A stretch of DNA of 64,000 bases, from NCBI RefSeq assembly GCF_013372125.1, contig NZ_CP053826.1:1240001-1304000 (forward strand), given 5' to 3'. Both the position numbers and the translations under genes were made by a program. The stretch comes from Campylobacter curvus. GTDB lineage: Bacteria; Campylobacterota; Campylobacteria; Campylobacterales; Campylobacteraceae. The notes beneath the pieces are model-generated. The model had not been told where the DNA came from. It was given only the letters and a program-made list of their open reading frames with translations, and searched no databases. This document shows positions 35,437 to 45,267 of the stretch, in pieces; the first letter of the stretch is position 1; each line of letters opens with the position of its first letter.

Positions 35437-37008
35437 CTAGCCGATTATCTTTGGCATGACTTGGTTGCGACCGCCTTGTTTTGCGGCGTATAGCATCTTA
35501 TCGGCATTTTCAAGCGTCATCGTATCGCTTAAATTCGCACTTCTGGTTGCCACGCCGGAGCTTATGCTGACCTTTATCGTCTCCGTTTTATAAATAAATT
35601 TGAAATTTTCTATCATCAAGCGAAGCTTATCAGCAAATTTCACTCCGTCATTAAGGCTCGTGCTAGGAAGCAAGATCACGAATTCCTCCCCACCGTATCT
35701 GCCGATAAAGTCTATCTTTCTGGCGTGTTTTTTGAGCACCTGTGCGACGGAAGAGAGGATGACGTCCCCGGCCTCGTGTCCGTAGGTGTCGTTGATCTTT
35801 TTAAAAAAGTCGATATCCACAAAGCAAATGGAGTAGTCCGTCCCATAACGCTTGTAGGCTTCCTCTATCTTTTGTATCTCGCTCATCAGCGCACGTTTAG
35901 TCGCTACCTTGGTCAAAAAGTCCTCTTTACTTTCAAGCTTGGCTGCGGCGAGCTCTATTTCGAGGGTATTGACCCTATCTTGCAGCTGCGAGATGGTCGC
36001 TTGTTTGCTGTTCATCTCGACGCCAAGCTCGCGGCTTTCTATCTCTAGCGCACCGGCGATCTCGATGAGCATATTTTTGACCTGATCTATGCTGCTTGAG
36101 TTTAGATTTATGCCTTTTAGGTCATTTTTGATGGTTTGCACTTTTATGGAATTTGTCTGCGAGCTAACGGCGATCTCTGAGATCTTCTCGCCTATGCTTT
36201 GCAGGACGCTATTTAGCGAGCCTACTTTTTCTATTATCTCGGCCCTGTCCTCTTCTATCCTGCGATCGACGAAGTTTTTTATCTTGTCTTGAAATTCAGT
36301 GCAGTTTAGACTGGCCGGATTTTGCTTTATGATATCTTTTAACGAGTGAAGCTCGCCTGCAAGCTCTTTGGTGATAGAAGGCTCTAGTGAAAACATTATG
36401 AGCTCGGCTAGTTTAGCCGCCTCACAACCCTCGTCTTTTATCATCAAAAATTTCTCAAGCTCGGCGCTCATCGTCTCAAGGTCATCAAAGTCATTGACGC
36501 CGTAATATTTCATAAAATCAAGAAATTCGTCATTATATGAGCTGATGAATTCAAACCACTTCTCGCACATGGCTTCAAGCGTCTTTTCATCGTATTTTTT
36601 CGCCAAAAGCTGCATACCTTGCTCCGCTAGAGCCTTGGCTTTTTTATTATGCAGTATGGATATGGCTTGTAAAATTTTTCTGGCAAACGAGTTTAGCGCC
36701 TGAGTCGTCTTTTTATCCTCGGCGGAATTTGGAGCGCTTTGCGAGGCGTTCCTACAAAGCCTAGCTATCATGAACGCGACGAATTCATCGATCGTTTTGA
36801 TATTTAGTCCCAAGGCTTGGTTTTTGTATTCGCCGCTTAGTCTGGAGATGTATTTTTCTATTTTCTGGCTCTCTTCGGTGGTAAAGCCGTGTTTTTTTGA
36901 AATTTCATTGAATATATCGGTGTAGTTTTCAGGTGTCAGCATCAAATGGCGGTTTTTTATCTCGCCAAGCGCCTCTTTTACGATCTGACTAACGGTTATG
37001 GCTGCCAT
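35437..37008 (-). CDS. Diguanylate cyclase (GGDEF domain) with a novel-looking N-terminus
   Basis: A 523-residue soluble protein. The C-terminal 165 residues form a GGDEF domain: the active-site loop is GGEEF at about 436-440, with FLTKVATKRAL at its start and DIDFFKKINDTYGHEAGD for metal/GTP binding. This predicts cyclic di-GMP synthesis. No clear I-site RxxD lies just before the loop. The N-terminal 330 residues are all helical with long coiled-coil stretches and no membrane segment or known sensor I can identify. It overlaps lptE by 20 bases. Confidence 0.88.
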   Translation of the reverse strand: MAAITVSQIVKEALGEIKNRHLMLTPENYTDIFNEISKKHGFTTEESQKIEKYISRLSGEYKNQALGLNIKTIDEFVAFMIARLCRNASQSAPNSAEDKKTTQALNSFARKILQAISILHNKKAKALAEQGMQLLAKKYDEKTLEAMCEKWFEFISSYNDEFLDFMKYYGVNDFDDLETMSAELEKFLMIKDEGCEAAKLAELIMFSLEPSITKELAGELHSLKDIIKQNPASLNCTEFQDKIKNFVDRRIEEDRAEIIEKVGSLNSVLQSIGEKISEIAVSSQTNSIKVQTIKNDLKGINLNSSSIDQVKNMLIEIAGALEIESRELGVEMNSKQATISQLQDRVNTLEIELAAAKLESKEDFLTKVATKRALMSEIQKIEEAYKRYGTDYSICFVDIDFFKKINDTYGHEAGDVILSSVAQVLKKHARKIDFIGRYGGEEFVILLPSTSLNDGVKFADKLRLMIENFKFIYKTETIKVSISSGVATRSANLSDTMTLENADKMLYAAKQGGRNQVMPKIIG

Positions 37009-37528
37009 TTTTGTATCCTTTTACTGCTAAATTTGCGATGTATTCATCAAACGCCTCTTTGGAGGCCTCTTTTATAGCCTCGTATTTATCTGTATCACTG
37101 ATGACACTATCTGCGTATCGCATGCTTTTTTGACGGCGTGCGACGCTAAAGTCGTATTCGCCGCTAGCAGGTATATCTACCACTCTTCCGTCTTTGAATT
37201 TCGTCTTGTAGTTGAGATTTAAAATAGCCTTATACGATGTGATATAGCCCTTTTCGTCATAAACCGTAGCTTCGTAGCTTAGCGATTTTATAGATACGAT
37301 TATCGATGTGTCCGCGTTTTTATCGTCGCTTAGGGATCTGTTTAGCCTAGCGACCATGCCCTCTTTTACAGCGTCTTTTATCCACACGCTGTTTTTAGGC
37401 TCGGTTTTACTTATGATGACATCGACATATACGCTCTCACCCATGATGTCTTGCGTGATTTTTGAAACGGGCTTATACCCGCATCCTGCGATGAGTAAAG
37501 CTATGAAAATTCCTAAAATATACCTCAA
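36989..37528 (-). CDS. lptE: LPS-assembly lipoprotein LptE-like
   Basis: A 179-residue lipoprotein with lipobox LIAGC (Cys16), then GYKPVSKITQDIMGESVYVDVIISKTEPKNS and VARLNRSLS, resembling the LptE fold that plugs the LptD outer-membrane LPS translocon. The position directly after leuS is also the lptE position in E. coli (leuS-lptE-holA), which supports the call. Sequence similarity within the family is low, so context carries weight. Confidence 0.8.
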   Translation of the reverse strand: MRYILGIFIALLIAGCGYKPVSKITQDIMGESVYVDVIISKTEPKNSVWIKDAVKEGMVARLNRSLSDDKNADTSIIVSIKSLSYEATVYDEKGYITSYKAILNLNYKTKFKDGRVVDIPASGEYDFSVARRQKSMRYADSVISDTDKYEAIKEASKEAFDEYIANLAVKGYKNGSHNR

Positions 37529-37531
37529 AAT

Positions 37532-39997
37532 TTATCCTTTGACGACTAAATTTACAAGCTTTCCTTTGATGTAAATTTCTTTTATTATCTCTTTACCTTC
37601 TATCCATTTTGCAACGCTGGCTTTAGCGGCCTTTAATACATCAGCCTCGCTAGCATCGGCGCTTATCTCAAATTCAGCTCTTTTTTTACCGTTTACGGTG
37701 ACGGCTAAATTTATCGCATCTTTCACAAACACTTCGTCTAAAATTTCAAGCTTTGTAAAATTCTTGCGTCCAAAAAGCTCCTCGCTAAGCTCATTTGCGA
37801 TATGCGGGACTATAGGCTCAAGCAAATTTAAAATAATAAAAAAGCCCTCGGTATCGACATCGTCGTTGTCCTGAGCATTTAGAGCGTTTAGCGCCTCCAT
37901 GCAAGCAGCGATCAAGGTATTAAACGCAAACGTTTCGTTAAACACCTCGCTTGATTTTTTAAGCGCCTCATAGACCTTCATGCGCGCATATTTTTCGTCT
38001 TTGCTTAAATTCGCATGCTCGATAGCAGGCAAAATTTCACTTTTTTTGATGGTTTTGGCCTTGTCCCAAAGCCTGTTTAAAAAGCGATACACCCCCTCGA
38101 CCGCACTATCGTTCCACTCGAGCTCCTTTTGCGGAGGAGCGGCGAAAAGTATGAAAAGGCGCGCCGTATCGGCTCCGTATCTGTTTATGATATCATCGGG
38201 ATCTACTACGTTGCCTTTGCTTTTGCTCATTTTTTTACCGTCTTTTAGCACCATCCCTTGAGTCAAAAGGTTGCTAAAAGGCTCATCGTCCCTTAAATAC
38301 CCTAAATCTCTAAGCACTTTTTGAAAAAATCTCGCGTACAAAAGGTGCAAGATCGCATGCTCGATGCCGCCGATGTATTGATCCACGCTCATCCAGTAAT
38401 CAACGCTCTTTTTATCAAAAGCCGTCTCCTGCCAAGTCTTTTCGTCGCTTGCAAATCTAGCAAAATACCAGCTGCTCTCGACGAAAGTATCCATCGTATC
38501 GGTCTCTCTCACGGCATCGTGTCCGCATTTTGGGCATTTTGTGTATTTCCAAGTAGGATGTTTGTCCAGTGGGTTGCCCTCACCAGTTATCACCACATCA
38601 TCAGGTAGCGCGATAGGTAAATTTTGCTCATTTTCAGGCACTACTCCGCACTGCGGGCAATGCACTATCGGTATCGGCGCACCCCAATACCTCTGGCGTG
38701 AGATCCCCCAGTCACGTAGCTTATAGTTTGTTATCCTTTTGCCAAGCCCGTCTTTTTCGAATTTTTCTATTATCGTTTGCTTGGCTTGCTTGGTTTCAAG
38801 TCCGTTTATAAGCGGCGAATTTATGGAAATTCCATACTCGGCGTTTGCTTTGTCCGTGTCAAATTTGCCCTCTTTTGGCATGACGACCTGCTTTATCGGC
38901 AAGCCAAATTTACTCGCAAACTCATAATCTCGCTGATCATGCGCCGGAACGGCCATTATCGCGCCGCTACCGTAATCAGCCAAGATGAAATTCGCCACCC
39001 AAACGGGTACTGGCTCGTTTGTGAGCGGATGAAGCACATAAATATCCAAAAATACGCCGTCCTTGTCGCTAGCTTGGCGTTCGCGCGGGCTTTGATTGAG
39101 GATCGATCTTATCTTGGCTTTCTTTGTATCGTCTAAAATTTCGCTACCCAGCAAAGCCCTAACTACCTTATGCTCTGGTGCCAGTGCGACGTAGCTCACG
39201 CCGTAGATCGTATCCGGGCGCGTAGTAAACACTTCAAATCCGTCGAATTTACCGCCCAAAGCACGGCTCGAAGCATCATCAAGGTAAAATTTAAACTCAA
39301 GGCCCGAGCTCTTGCCGATCCAGTTTTCCTGCATCGCAATGACTTGATTAGGCCATTTTCCCTCAAGCGTTTTAAGATCGTTCAAAAGCTCCTCGGCGTA
39401 TTGCGTGATCTTGAAATAATACCCCGGGAATTCGCGCTGGACGACCTCGTTGCCACATCTCCAGCAGCATCCGTCCTCTACTTGCTCGTTTGCGAGCACG
39501 GTTTGATCATGCTCGCACCAGTTTACGATCGCACTTTTCCTATAAATCAGCCCTTTTTCAAACATCTTTATAAAAAAGCTCTGCTCCCACTTGGTATAAA
39601 GCGGATCCGAAGTAGCGAGCATCCTTCTATCGGAAAATGAAAAGCCAAGACTGGAAAGCTCTTTTTTCATATAGTCGATATTTTCATACGTCCATTTTTT
39701 AGGATGGATCTTGTGCTTTATCGCAGCATTTTCAGCAGGCATGCCAAAGCTGTCAAAGCCTATGGGATGAAGCACGTTAAAGCCGTTTTTGCGGTAATAA
39801 CGCGCCAAAGCGTCGCCGATAGAGTAGTTTCTCACGTGTCCCATGTGTATGCGTCCGCTAGGATAAGGAAACATCGAAAGGATATATTTTTTTGGCAAAG
39901 TGTAATCGTCTTTTGGCTCGAATTCACCGTTTTTATGCCAAATTTCCTGCCATTTTTTCTCGATTTTCGCGGCTTCGTATTTTGAATTTTGAGCCAT
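37532..39997 (-). CDS. leuS: Leucyl-tRNA synthetase
   Basis: An 821-residue class I synthetase. The HIGH-type motif is HMGH at 51-54 after PYPSGRI; KMSKS lies near 588 in [17 protein letters not shown]. The zinc-type cysteines CPQCG and CPKCG and the editing-domain T-rich region [12 protein letters not shown] are present. The ATG at 39997 follows AGGAG; a longer frame to 40099 runs into the upstream gene and gives an atypical N-terminus. It is followed 3 bases later by lptE. Confidence 0.97.
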   Translation of the reverse strand: MAQNSKYEAAKIEKKWQEIWHKNGEFEPKDDYTLPKKYILSMFPYPSGRIHMGHVRNYSIGDALARYYRKNGFNVLHPIGFDSFGMPAENAAIKHKIHPKKWTYENIDYMKKELSSLGFSFSDRRMLATSDPLYTKWEQSFFIKMFEKGLIYRKSAIVNWCEHDQTVLANEQVEDGCCWRCGNEVVQREFPGYYFKITQYAEELLNDLKTLEGKWPNQVIAMQENWIGKSSGLEFKFYLDDASSRALGGKFDGFEVFTTRPDTIYGVSYVALAPEHKVVRALLGSEILDDTKKAKIRSILNQSPRERQASDKDGVFLDIYVLHPLTNEPVPVWVANFILADYGSGAIMAVPAHDQRDYEFASKFGLPIKQVVMPKEGKFDTDKANAEYGISINSPLINGLETKQAKQTIIEKFEKDGLGKRITNYKLRDWGISRQRYWGAPIPIVHCPQCGVVPENEQNLPIALPDDVVITGEGNPLDKHPTWKYTKCPKCGHDAVRETDTMDTFVESSWYFARFASDEKTWQETAFDKKSVDYWMSVDQYIGGIEHAILHLLYARFFQKVLRDLGYLRDDEPFSNLLTQGMVLKDGKKMSKSKGNVVDPDDIINRYGADTARLFILFAAPPQKELEWNDSAVEGVYRFLNRLWDKAKTIKKSEILPAIEHANLSKDEKYARMKVYEALKKSSEVFNETFAFNTLIAACMEALNALNAQDNDDVDTEGFFIILNLLEPIVPHIANELSEELFGRKNFTKLEILDEVFVKDAINLAVTVNGKKRAEFEISADASEADVLKAAKASVAKWIEGKEIIKEIYIKGKLVNLVVKG

Positions 39998-40005
39998 TTT
40001 ATCTC

Positions 40006-40344
40006 CTAAAATTCCTCTTGTGTCTTGGCTGATTCTATCAAAACGAGCACAAGCGAAAAGATATTTGCGATCACGGCACCGATGACAAGCGAGTAGCAAA
40101 GCACCGCATTGCCCGATACTTGCAGTATCACAAAGGCCGGTATCAGGTGCAAATCAGCCACAAGCGAGCTGGCAAAAAGCTCGGCCGAGAGCAAATTTTT
40201 AACACCGATCTTAAGCAGTGTCGAGACTAAATTTATACTGGCCGCGACAAACAGTGCGATCTCGTTTTTATCGTATAAAAATTCCACCGCCGTCGTAAGG
40301 CTCATCAAAGCAAAAAATATGTATATGACTTTTCCCCAGTTCAT
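40006..40344 (-). CDS. DUF6394-type small membrane protein
   Basis: A 112-residue protein with about four hydrophobic helices: [50 protein letters not shown] and [20 protein letters not shown]. It matches what is annotated as DUF6394 in related Campylobacter, from memory. The function is unknown. It sits between secF and leuS, 8-9 bases from each, so it is part of the same transcript. Confidence 0.65.
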   Translation of the reverse strand: MNWGKVIYIFFALMSLTTAVEFLYDKNEIALFVAASINLVSTLLKIGVKNLLSAELFASSLVADLHLIPAFVILQVSGNAVLCYSLVIGAVIANIFSLVLVLIESAKTQEEF

Positions 40345-40353
40345 CTTAGCTCC

Positions 40354-41325
40354 TTACACAACACCTTTTTCAAACATGGCCCGCTCTCTATCGCGTTCTT
40401 TTTTATCCTTTTGCTTTTGCGCCTCTTTAGCTCTAAAATGCTCGATGCTAAATTTAAACCAAATAAGCAAAGGCGAAGAGATATAGATTGAGCTTATCGT
40501 TCCTATGACGATGCCTACGATCAAAACGAAAGAAAATCCATGTATCATGTCTCCACCAAACAAAAATAACACCAAAACCGTCATCATGGTAGTCGCTGAG
40601 GTCAAAATAGTCCTTGAAAGCGTTGCCGAGACGGACTCGTTTATCACGCCCTCGATATCTGTCCTCTTGCTACTTTTTATGCCCTCTCGTATACGGTCAA
40701 AAATGATGATCGTATCGTTTAGCGAGTAGCCAAGCACGGTCAGTATCGCGGCCAGGGTGTCTAAATTTACATCTATATCAAAAAGCGAGATCGCTCCCAT
40801 GGTGATGATGATGTCATGTATCTCAGTCGCGATCGCCGCAAGAGCGAAACGCCACTCGAAACGAAATGCGATATAAATGAGCACCGCACCAAACGATATC
40901 AGGATCGCCATTAGGCCTTTTTCGCGCAGCTCGTCGCCTACTTTAGGTCCGACGATATCCACGCGGCGCACCTCGACGTTTCCGGTATCTTTCAAAAGCT
41001 CTTTTACGGTCACTCCTATATCAGAGCCTAAATTTGAGCTGGAGCCTGAAAATCGCACTACGACCTCATCTGTCGCACCAAACTCCGTAACGGAAGCATT
41101 TTTTAAAATTTCATTTGACGCAAAAGCCTCGCGAATTTTATCAAGCGGCGCTTTGGTGTCGTATTTTAGCTGAATGAGCGTGCCGCCCGAAAAGTCGATA
41201 CCGTAGTTTAGCCCCTTAGTAGCCAGTAAAAATATCGAACCGACAAACAAAATGAGGCAAAATACGACCGAGACGAACCTAAATCTCATAAAATCATAAA
41301 CTCTAGCCTTTGTAAAAATTTGCAT
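40354..41325 (-). CDS. secF: Protein translocase subunit SecF
   Basis: SecF with SecD uses the proton gradient to help protein export through SecYEG. The 323-residue protein has six membrane helices, FRFVSVVFCLILFVGSIFLL at the start, the GIDFSGGTLIQLKYD periplasmic motif, and the TM4-TM5 conserved TVLGYSLNDTIIIFDRIRE. It lies 2 bases after secD. Confidence 0.96.
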   Translation of the reverse strand: MQIFTKARVYDFMRFRFVSVVFCLILFVGSIFLLATKGLNYGIDFSGGTLIQLKYDTKAPLDKIREAFASNEILKNASVTEFGATDEVVVRFSGSSSNLGSDIGVTVKELLKDTGNVEVRRVDIVGPKVGDELREKGLMAILISFGAVLIYIAFRFEWRFALAAIATEIHDIIITMGAISLFDIDVNLDTLAAILTVLGYSLNDTIIIFDRIREGIKSSKRTDIEGVINESVSATLSRTILTSATTMMTVLVLFLFGGDMIHGFSFVLIVGIVIGTISSIYISSPLLIWFKFSIEHFRAKEAQKQKDKKERDRERAMFEKGVV

Positions 41326-41327
41326 CC

Positions 41328-42908
41328 CTAGCTCCTTTTATAACCAAACCAAAGGCTTGTGTTTCCGCTTTTTTCGATCTTTTCCATAAAGGCGTCAAAC
41401 ATACCGTGAGTGCCTAATATCGCCGTGATCATCGAAGCGATGATGCCGATACTCATCGTGACGGCAAAGCCCTTTACCGGCCCAGTGCCGTAAGCGTAAA
41501 GAACGGCGACGGTTATGATAGTCGTTAAATTCGCATCTATGATCGCGCTCATCGCATGTTCATAGCCCTTTTGCACGGCCGTTTTGACGCTGGCACCGTC
41601 GCGCAGCAGCTCCCTGATACGCTCGTTTATGATGACGTTAGCGTCCACCGCCATACCAATAGTAAGCACTATACCGGCCATTCCAGGCAGTGTGAGCGTC
41701 GCACCAAAAAGTGCCATCACAGCGACAAGTATCACGACGTCAGCGATCAAAGCGATGTTTGCAAAAACGCCTGAAATCCCATAATAAACAAGCATGAAAA
41801 GCACGACTGCTATCGATCCTGCCGCTAGCGCCATCATGCTTTGATTTATGCTCTCCTGCCCCAAAGACGGGCCGATACTGCGTTTTTCCAGCATCTTTAC
41901 AGGGGCTAATAACGCACCGCTTCTAAGTGCGATCGCTACGTCGTGAGCCTCATCAAGCGTGAAACCACCGCTTATCTGACCGCTACCGCCGCCTATTCGC
42001 TCGTTTATCACAGGGGCTGAATACACCTTACCATCAAGCACGATAGCAAGGCGTTTACCGACATTTGCCCCGGTAAAATCGCCAAATATCCTAGCTCCTT
42101 CGGAATTTAGAGTGAAATTTATGATAGGCAGGTTATTTTGCTGAGAAAATGCGACCTTAGCGTCGGTGAGCATCGCCCCGTCTAACACGGGGATGTTTTT
42201 AAGCACGTATTTTATGTGATCGTCTTTTGCGTCCGGATATATGATATCGCCGTAGCTCTCGGCCTCGGCAGGGCTCATAGTCCTAGCTTGATCCTGCCTC
42301 TTGTCATCGACAGCCATCAGCTGAAGGTGCGCGGCTTTTGCGATGAGATCGCGCGCGCGCTGCTCGTCATCAGCCGTTTTGATACCTGGAAGCTCGACTA
42401 GGATGTTGTCTTTGCCCTGCCTAGCTACGGTCGGCTCTGCGAGGCCAAACTGATCGAGCCTGTTTCGTATAGTCTCTACTGCTTGAGAGATGGCGTATTC
42501 TATCGTATCGGCGCGCTCTTTATCCGTAAGGGTGATCGTATAAGAAAGCCCGTTTTTTTCGACGTTGATACCGTTTATCTCTTTTAGAGCCGCATCTACT
42601 TTAGACACCTCGTCATTGTCAAGGAGCGCAAATTCCACGCTATCTTCTTTTATTTTAAATTTATCGATGAGCACTTCTTCTTTTTTTGCGTAGTAGTTGA
42701 TGCTGCCGGCGATTGATTTGATCTTGGAGTGGATCGCTTCGTCGGTCTCTACGCCAAGGAGCATATGAAGACCGCCTTGCAAGTCAAGACCAAGCGAAAT
42801 TTTAGCTCCGCTTTGAGTTTGCAAAAAAGATGGCATCGAAAAGCCAAAGCCAAAAACTAAGGCGATCAAAAGTATGATCAGCCTATAAGTCACCCTTGCA
42901 CTACGCAT
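41328..42908 (-). CDS. secD: Protein translocase subunit SecD
   Basis: A 526-residue RND-type subunit. N-terminal helix, KISLGLDLQGGLHMLLGVE signature, large periplasmic P1 domain, the IRNRLDQFGLAEPTVARQGKDNI segment (in pieces), DEAHDVAIALRSGALLAP and five C-terminal helices with GMAVDANVIINERIRE. It overlaps yajC by 8 bases. Confidence 0.96.
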   Translation of the reverse strand: MRSARVTYRLIILLIALVFGFGFSMPSFLQTQSGAKISLGLDLQGGLHMLLGVETDEAIHSKIKSIAGSINYYAKKEEVLIDKFKIKEDSVEFALLDNDEVSKVDAALKEINGINVEKNGLSYTITLTDKERADTIEYAISQAVETIRNRLDQFGLAEPTVARQGKDNILVELPGIKTADDEQRARDLIAKAAHLQLMAVDDKRQDQARTMSPAEAESYGDIIYPDAKDDHIKYVLKNIPVLDGAMLTDAKVAFSQQNNLPIINFTLNSEGARIFGDFTGANVGKRLAIVLDGKVYSAPVINERIGGGSGQISGGFTLDEAHDVAIALRSGALLAPVKMLEKRSIGPSLGQESINQSMMALAAGSIAVVLFMLVYYGISGVFANIALIADVVILVAVMALFGATLTLPGMAGIVLTIGMAVDANVIINERIRELLRDGASVKTAVQKGYEHAMSAIIDANLTTIITVAVLYAYGTGPVKGFAVTMSIGIIASMITAILGTHGMFDAFMEKIEKSGNTSLWFGYKRS

Positions 42909-43179
42909 TTGAGACTTCGATCTTTCTTGCGATAAATTCTCGTGAGACGCGCACGATTACATCGTCGTTAAGCTTAACTTTGATAAAATCCTCTTCTGGT
43001 TTTATCACCTCGCATATCAGTCCGCCGTTTGTGATGATCTTATCGCCTTTTTCAAGCTCGGAGAGCATTTTGGCGTGCGCTTTTTGCTGTTTTTGCTGAG
43101 GCCTGATGACCAAAAAATAAAATATCGCGAAAAGCACGATTAGAGGCAGTAATGAAGCTACGAAATTTCCTTCTTGCAT
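42901..43179 (-). CDS. yajC: Sec translocase accessory protein YajC
   Basis: A 92-residue protein with one N-terminal membrane helix (LLPLIVLFAIFYFLVIRPQQKQQKAH, split here as helix plus RPQQK motif), then the cytoplasmic GDKIITNGGLICEVIK and VSREFIA segments typical of YajC. It heads the yajC-secD-secF unit. The start at 43179 overlaps the divergent lnt coding start by 28 bases. Confidence 0.95.
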   Translation of the reverse strand: MQEGNFVASLLPLIVLFAIFYFLVIRPQQKQQKAHAKMLSELEKGDKIITNGGLICEVIKPEEDFIKVKLNDDVIVRVSREFIARKIEVSNA

Positions 43180-44447
43180 GGTGTTCCTTGTGTTTAAAAT
43201 TTTTAAACAGACATTTTAGCACTAAAATTATAATAAAAGCCTTTGTCGGTGCATTTTTGCTCGCAAATTTTATTTTTTTAAGCCTATTTGAAAATTCTAT
43301 TGCGGATTTTTGCTCGCCGTTTCTCACACTAGTTGGCATTTATATCATCATAAATTTGCCACGCGCTGGCTTTTTTGCAGCTGGATTTTTCACAGGGATT
43401 TTGTGGTTTTATTGGATCAGTTTTAGTTTTATTTACTATGAGTTAAGCTTTTTGATACCTTTTGTGATCCTTTTTATCGGGCTGATTTACGGGCTGATTT
43501 TTTGGCTGGCAAGCTTTCCGAGCTTCGTTGCCCTGCGCGCCGTGATGCTCTTTTTGGTTAGTTACATCCATCCGTTTGGCTTTAACTGGCTAAACCTCGA
43601 AGCGACCCTTGTTTTAGGTATTTTCGAGCCTAGCGTGCGCGGACTTATCTTTGTATTTTTAGCGGCGATCGCTCTGGCATGTTTGCCAAAATTTTACAAA
43701 TTTATAGCCGCTTTTGCCTGCCTAGTTTGTGCTTTGCAGTTTCACACGCCAGATTACAAGAGCTTGTCCTTTAAAATCAAGCTTGAAAACACGCAAATTT
43801 CGCAAGATTTAAAATGGCAAAAGGAGATGAAAAACGAATTTATAAATGAAAATTTAGCCCTGATTGAGCGTGCCATAGATGAAAATTTTACCGCTGTCGT
43901 GCTGCCCGAGAGCGCGTTTCCTCTTTTTATGACGCATGAGAAAAATTTAGTAGCCGAGCTGAAAGAAAAATCGCGCCAAATCACGATAATCGCGGGCGCG
44001 CTGGCATACGAAAACAAGCTTAGCTACAACTCGACCTTTGTCTTTGCAGGCGGGCAGATGACGCGGCTGGATAAATTTATCCTCGTGCCTTTTGGTGAGG
44101 AGATCCCGCTACCAAAATTTATAAAAGATACGATAAATCGGCTTTTTTTCAGCGGCGCGAGCGACTTTGCCACGGCTAGCTCAGTGAGCGACTACGAGCT
44201 AGCAGGTGCGAAGATCCGCAACGCGATCTGCTACGAGGCGACGCGAGATGAGCTTTTTAGCGGAGAATTTGACGCGATGATCGCTATCACAAACAACGGC
44301 TGGTTCGTGCCTAGCACCGAGCCTACGCTGCAACGCCTGCTACTAAAATACTACGCCACCAAATACGCCAAAGCGATATACCACAGCGTAAATGGCTCGC
44401 CATCTGAAATCATAACGCCTAAAATTTCGGTGTTTGATAAATTTTAA
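43152..44447 (+). CDS. lnt: Apolipoprotein N-acyltransferase
   Basis: Lnt adds the third acyl chain to lipoproteins in the inner membrane. The 431-residue protein has about six N-terminal helices, then a carbon-nitrogen hydrolase domain with the Glu-Lys-Cys triad: VVLPESAFPLF (Glu about 254), DKFILVPFGEEIPLP (Lys region about 306) and NAICYEATRD (Cys about 359), plus AITNNGWF. The ATG at 43152 lies inside yajC on the other strand; a TTG at 43188 would avoid the overlap, so the true start is unsure. Confidence 0.9.
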   Translation: MKLRNFLLAWCSLCLKFLNRHFSTKIIIKAFVGAFLLANFIFLSLFENSIADFCSPFLTLVGIYIIINLPRAGFFAAGFFTGILWFYWISFSFIYYELSFLIPFVILFIGLIYGLIFWLASFPSFVALRAVMLFLVSYIHPFGFNWLNLEATLVLGIFEPSVRGLIFVFLAAIALACLPKFYKFIAAFACLVCALQFHTPDYKSLSFKIKLENTQISQDLKWQKEMKNEFINENLALIERAIDENFTAVVLPESAFPLFMTHEKNLVAELKEKSRQITIIAGALAYENKLSYNSTFVFAGGQMTRLDKFILVPFGEEIPLPKFIKDTINRLFFSGASDFATASSVSDYELAGAKIRNAICYEATRDELFSGEFDAMIAITNNGWFVPSTEPTLQRLLLKYYATKYAKAIYHSVNGSPSEIITPKISVFDKF

Positions 44448-44602
44448 AGAAGTAAATTTAAGCCTGTCATGTAGTGAGCGAGTGTGTTTGCAAATGCGAA
44501 CAGCATTTGCTACACGAGCGAAAAATAGTAAGGTGGAGTAGGTAGCGATACTTGAATACTTGTCGCATTTTCCCATAAACAGAACCCTTGTCCGCCCCCT
44601 AT
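44448..44602. other. lnt downstream region with strong hairpin and a stray element end
   Basis: A 155-base stretch without a gene. It contains GCAAATGC-GAACA-GCATTTGC (44490-44510), a perfect 8-bp stem extended by imperfect GTGT/ACAC pairing, probably the lnt terminator. ACAGAACC at 44579-44586 resembles the right tip of the R-family elements; the piece 44461-44586 may be an eroded copy (left border AGCCTGTCA), without a target duplication. Confidence 0.35.
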
Positions 44603-44930
44603 AAAATTTAGACTCTGTTATAATAAATCATTGATACCCATTTCGCTTCTGCTTTAAAGTTGCAAACGAAATGAAGCAAAAACCCTGTTCGCTCCGCAAA
44701 GCGCCGAACATAGCACGATTTTTTGCTTCGTTACACCCGCAACTGCGAGCAGACCGCGGTCAGCTACCGCTTCCCTGTCCTCGTAGTGAAGTCTCGTTAC
44801 GAGTGCATAGCACGAAGTAAAAATCGGCGGTGATAGCGTCGCTTCACAAGGTTTTTACAGGGATGCTGATCGCATTCTCCTGCCTTGAAAGCTAAAAATC
44901 AATAAAATATTACAACAAAGCCAAAATTTA
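44603..44930. mobile_element. R6: best-preserved MITE-like element (312 bp), perfect target duplication
   Basis: The left end at 44611 reads GACTCTGTTATAATAAATC then ATTGAT; the right end (to 44922) reverse-complements to GGCTTTGTTGTAATATTTT then ATTGAT, identical at 19 of 25 positions. AAAATTTA flanks both sides (44603-44610, 44923-44930). Read on the minus strand, it contains every module found in R1, R5 and R7 in the same order, plus extra segments, so those look like internally deleted forms. No reading frame resembles a transposase. Confidence 0.88.
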
Positions 44931-44979
44931 CAAAATTTAAATCACTAAATTTTATCAGCTAAATTTAGGCGGAGGAGTT

Positions 44980-45267
44980 TCACTCCACCCCGCCTTTGAC
45001 GATCTTTCTTATCTGCATGAAATGTGGCTTTACCGCTTTAAAAAACGGATGATCGCTGTTTGCATCCATCGTCTCACCAAAGAGTTTTAGTGCGGTAAAT
45101 GCACGCTTTGCCACCTCGCCGTCAAGCTCAAATTTCGCACCCATTTTTTCGATGACGGTAAAAATTTCATCGTGCGTTTGCATATCGAAATTTATGCTTT
45201 TATCCTGCGCGTTGCCCTCTTTGTCCTCTACGTAATCAACCTTAAATTTATACTTATGCGTTTTCAA
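44980..45267 (-). CDS. DUF3861 family protein
   Basis: A 95-residue cytoplasmic protein: YKFKVDYVEDKEGNAQDKSI, THDEIFTVIEKM, ALKLFGETMDANSDHPFF, KPHFMQIRKIVKGG. The H-D-x-I-F and LKLF-E-M----HP-F motifs match DUF3861. The function of the family is unknown. It overlaps metK by 4 bases on the same strand and is the last gene of that unit. Confidence 0.8.
   Translation of the reverse strand: MKTHKYKFKVDYVEDKEGNAQDKSINFDMQTHDEIFTVIEKMGAKFELDGEVAKRAFTALKLFGETMDANSDHPFFKAVKPHFMQIRKIVKGGVE

Noticed and set aside
37532-40099. Longer leuS start at 40099
   Set aside because: The added 34 residues are cysteine/arginine-rich and unlike LeuRS; the ATG at 39997 has AGGAG and gives a normal N-terminus.
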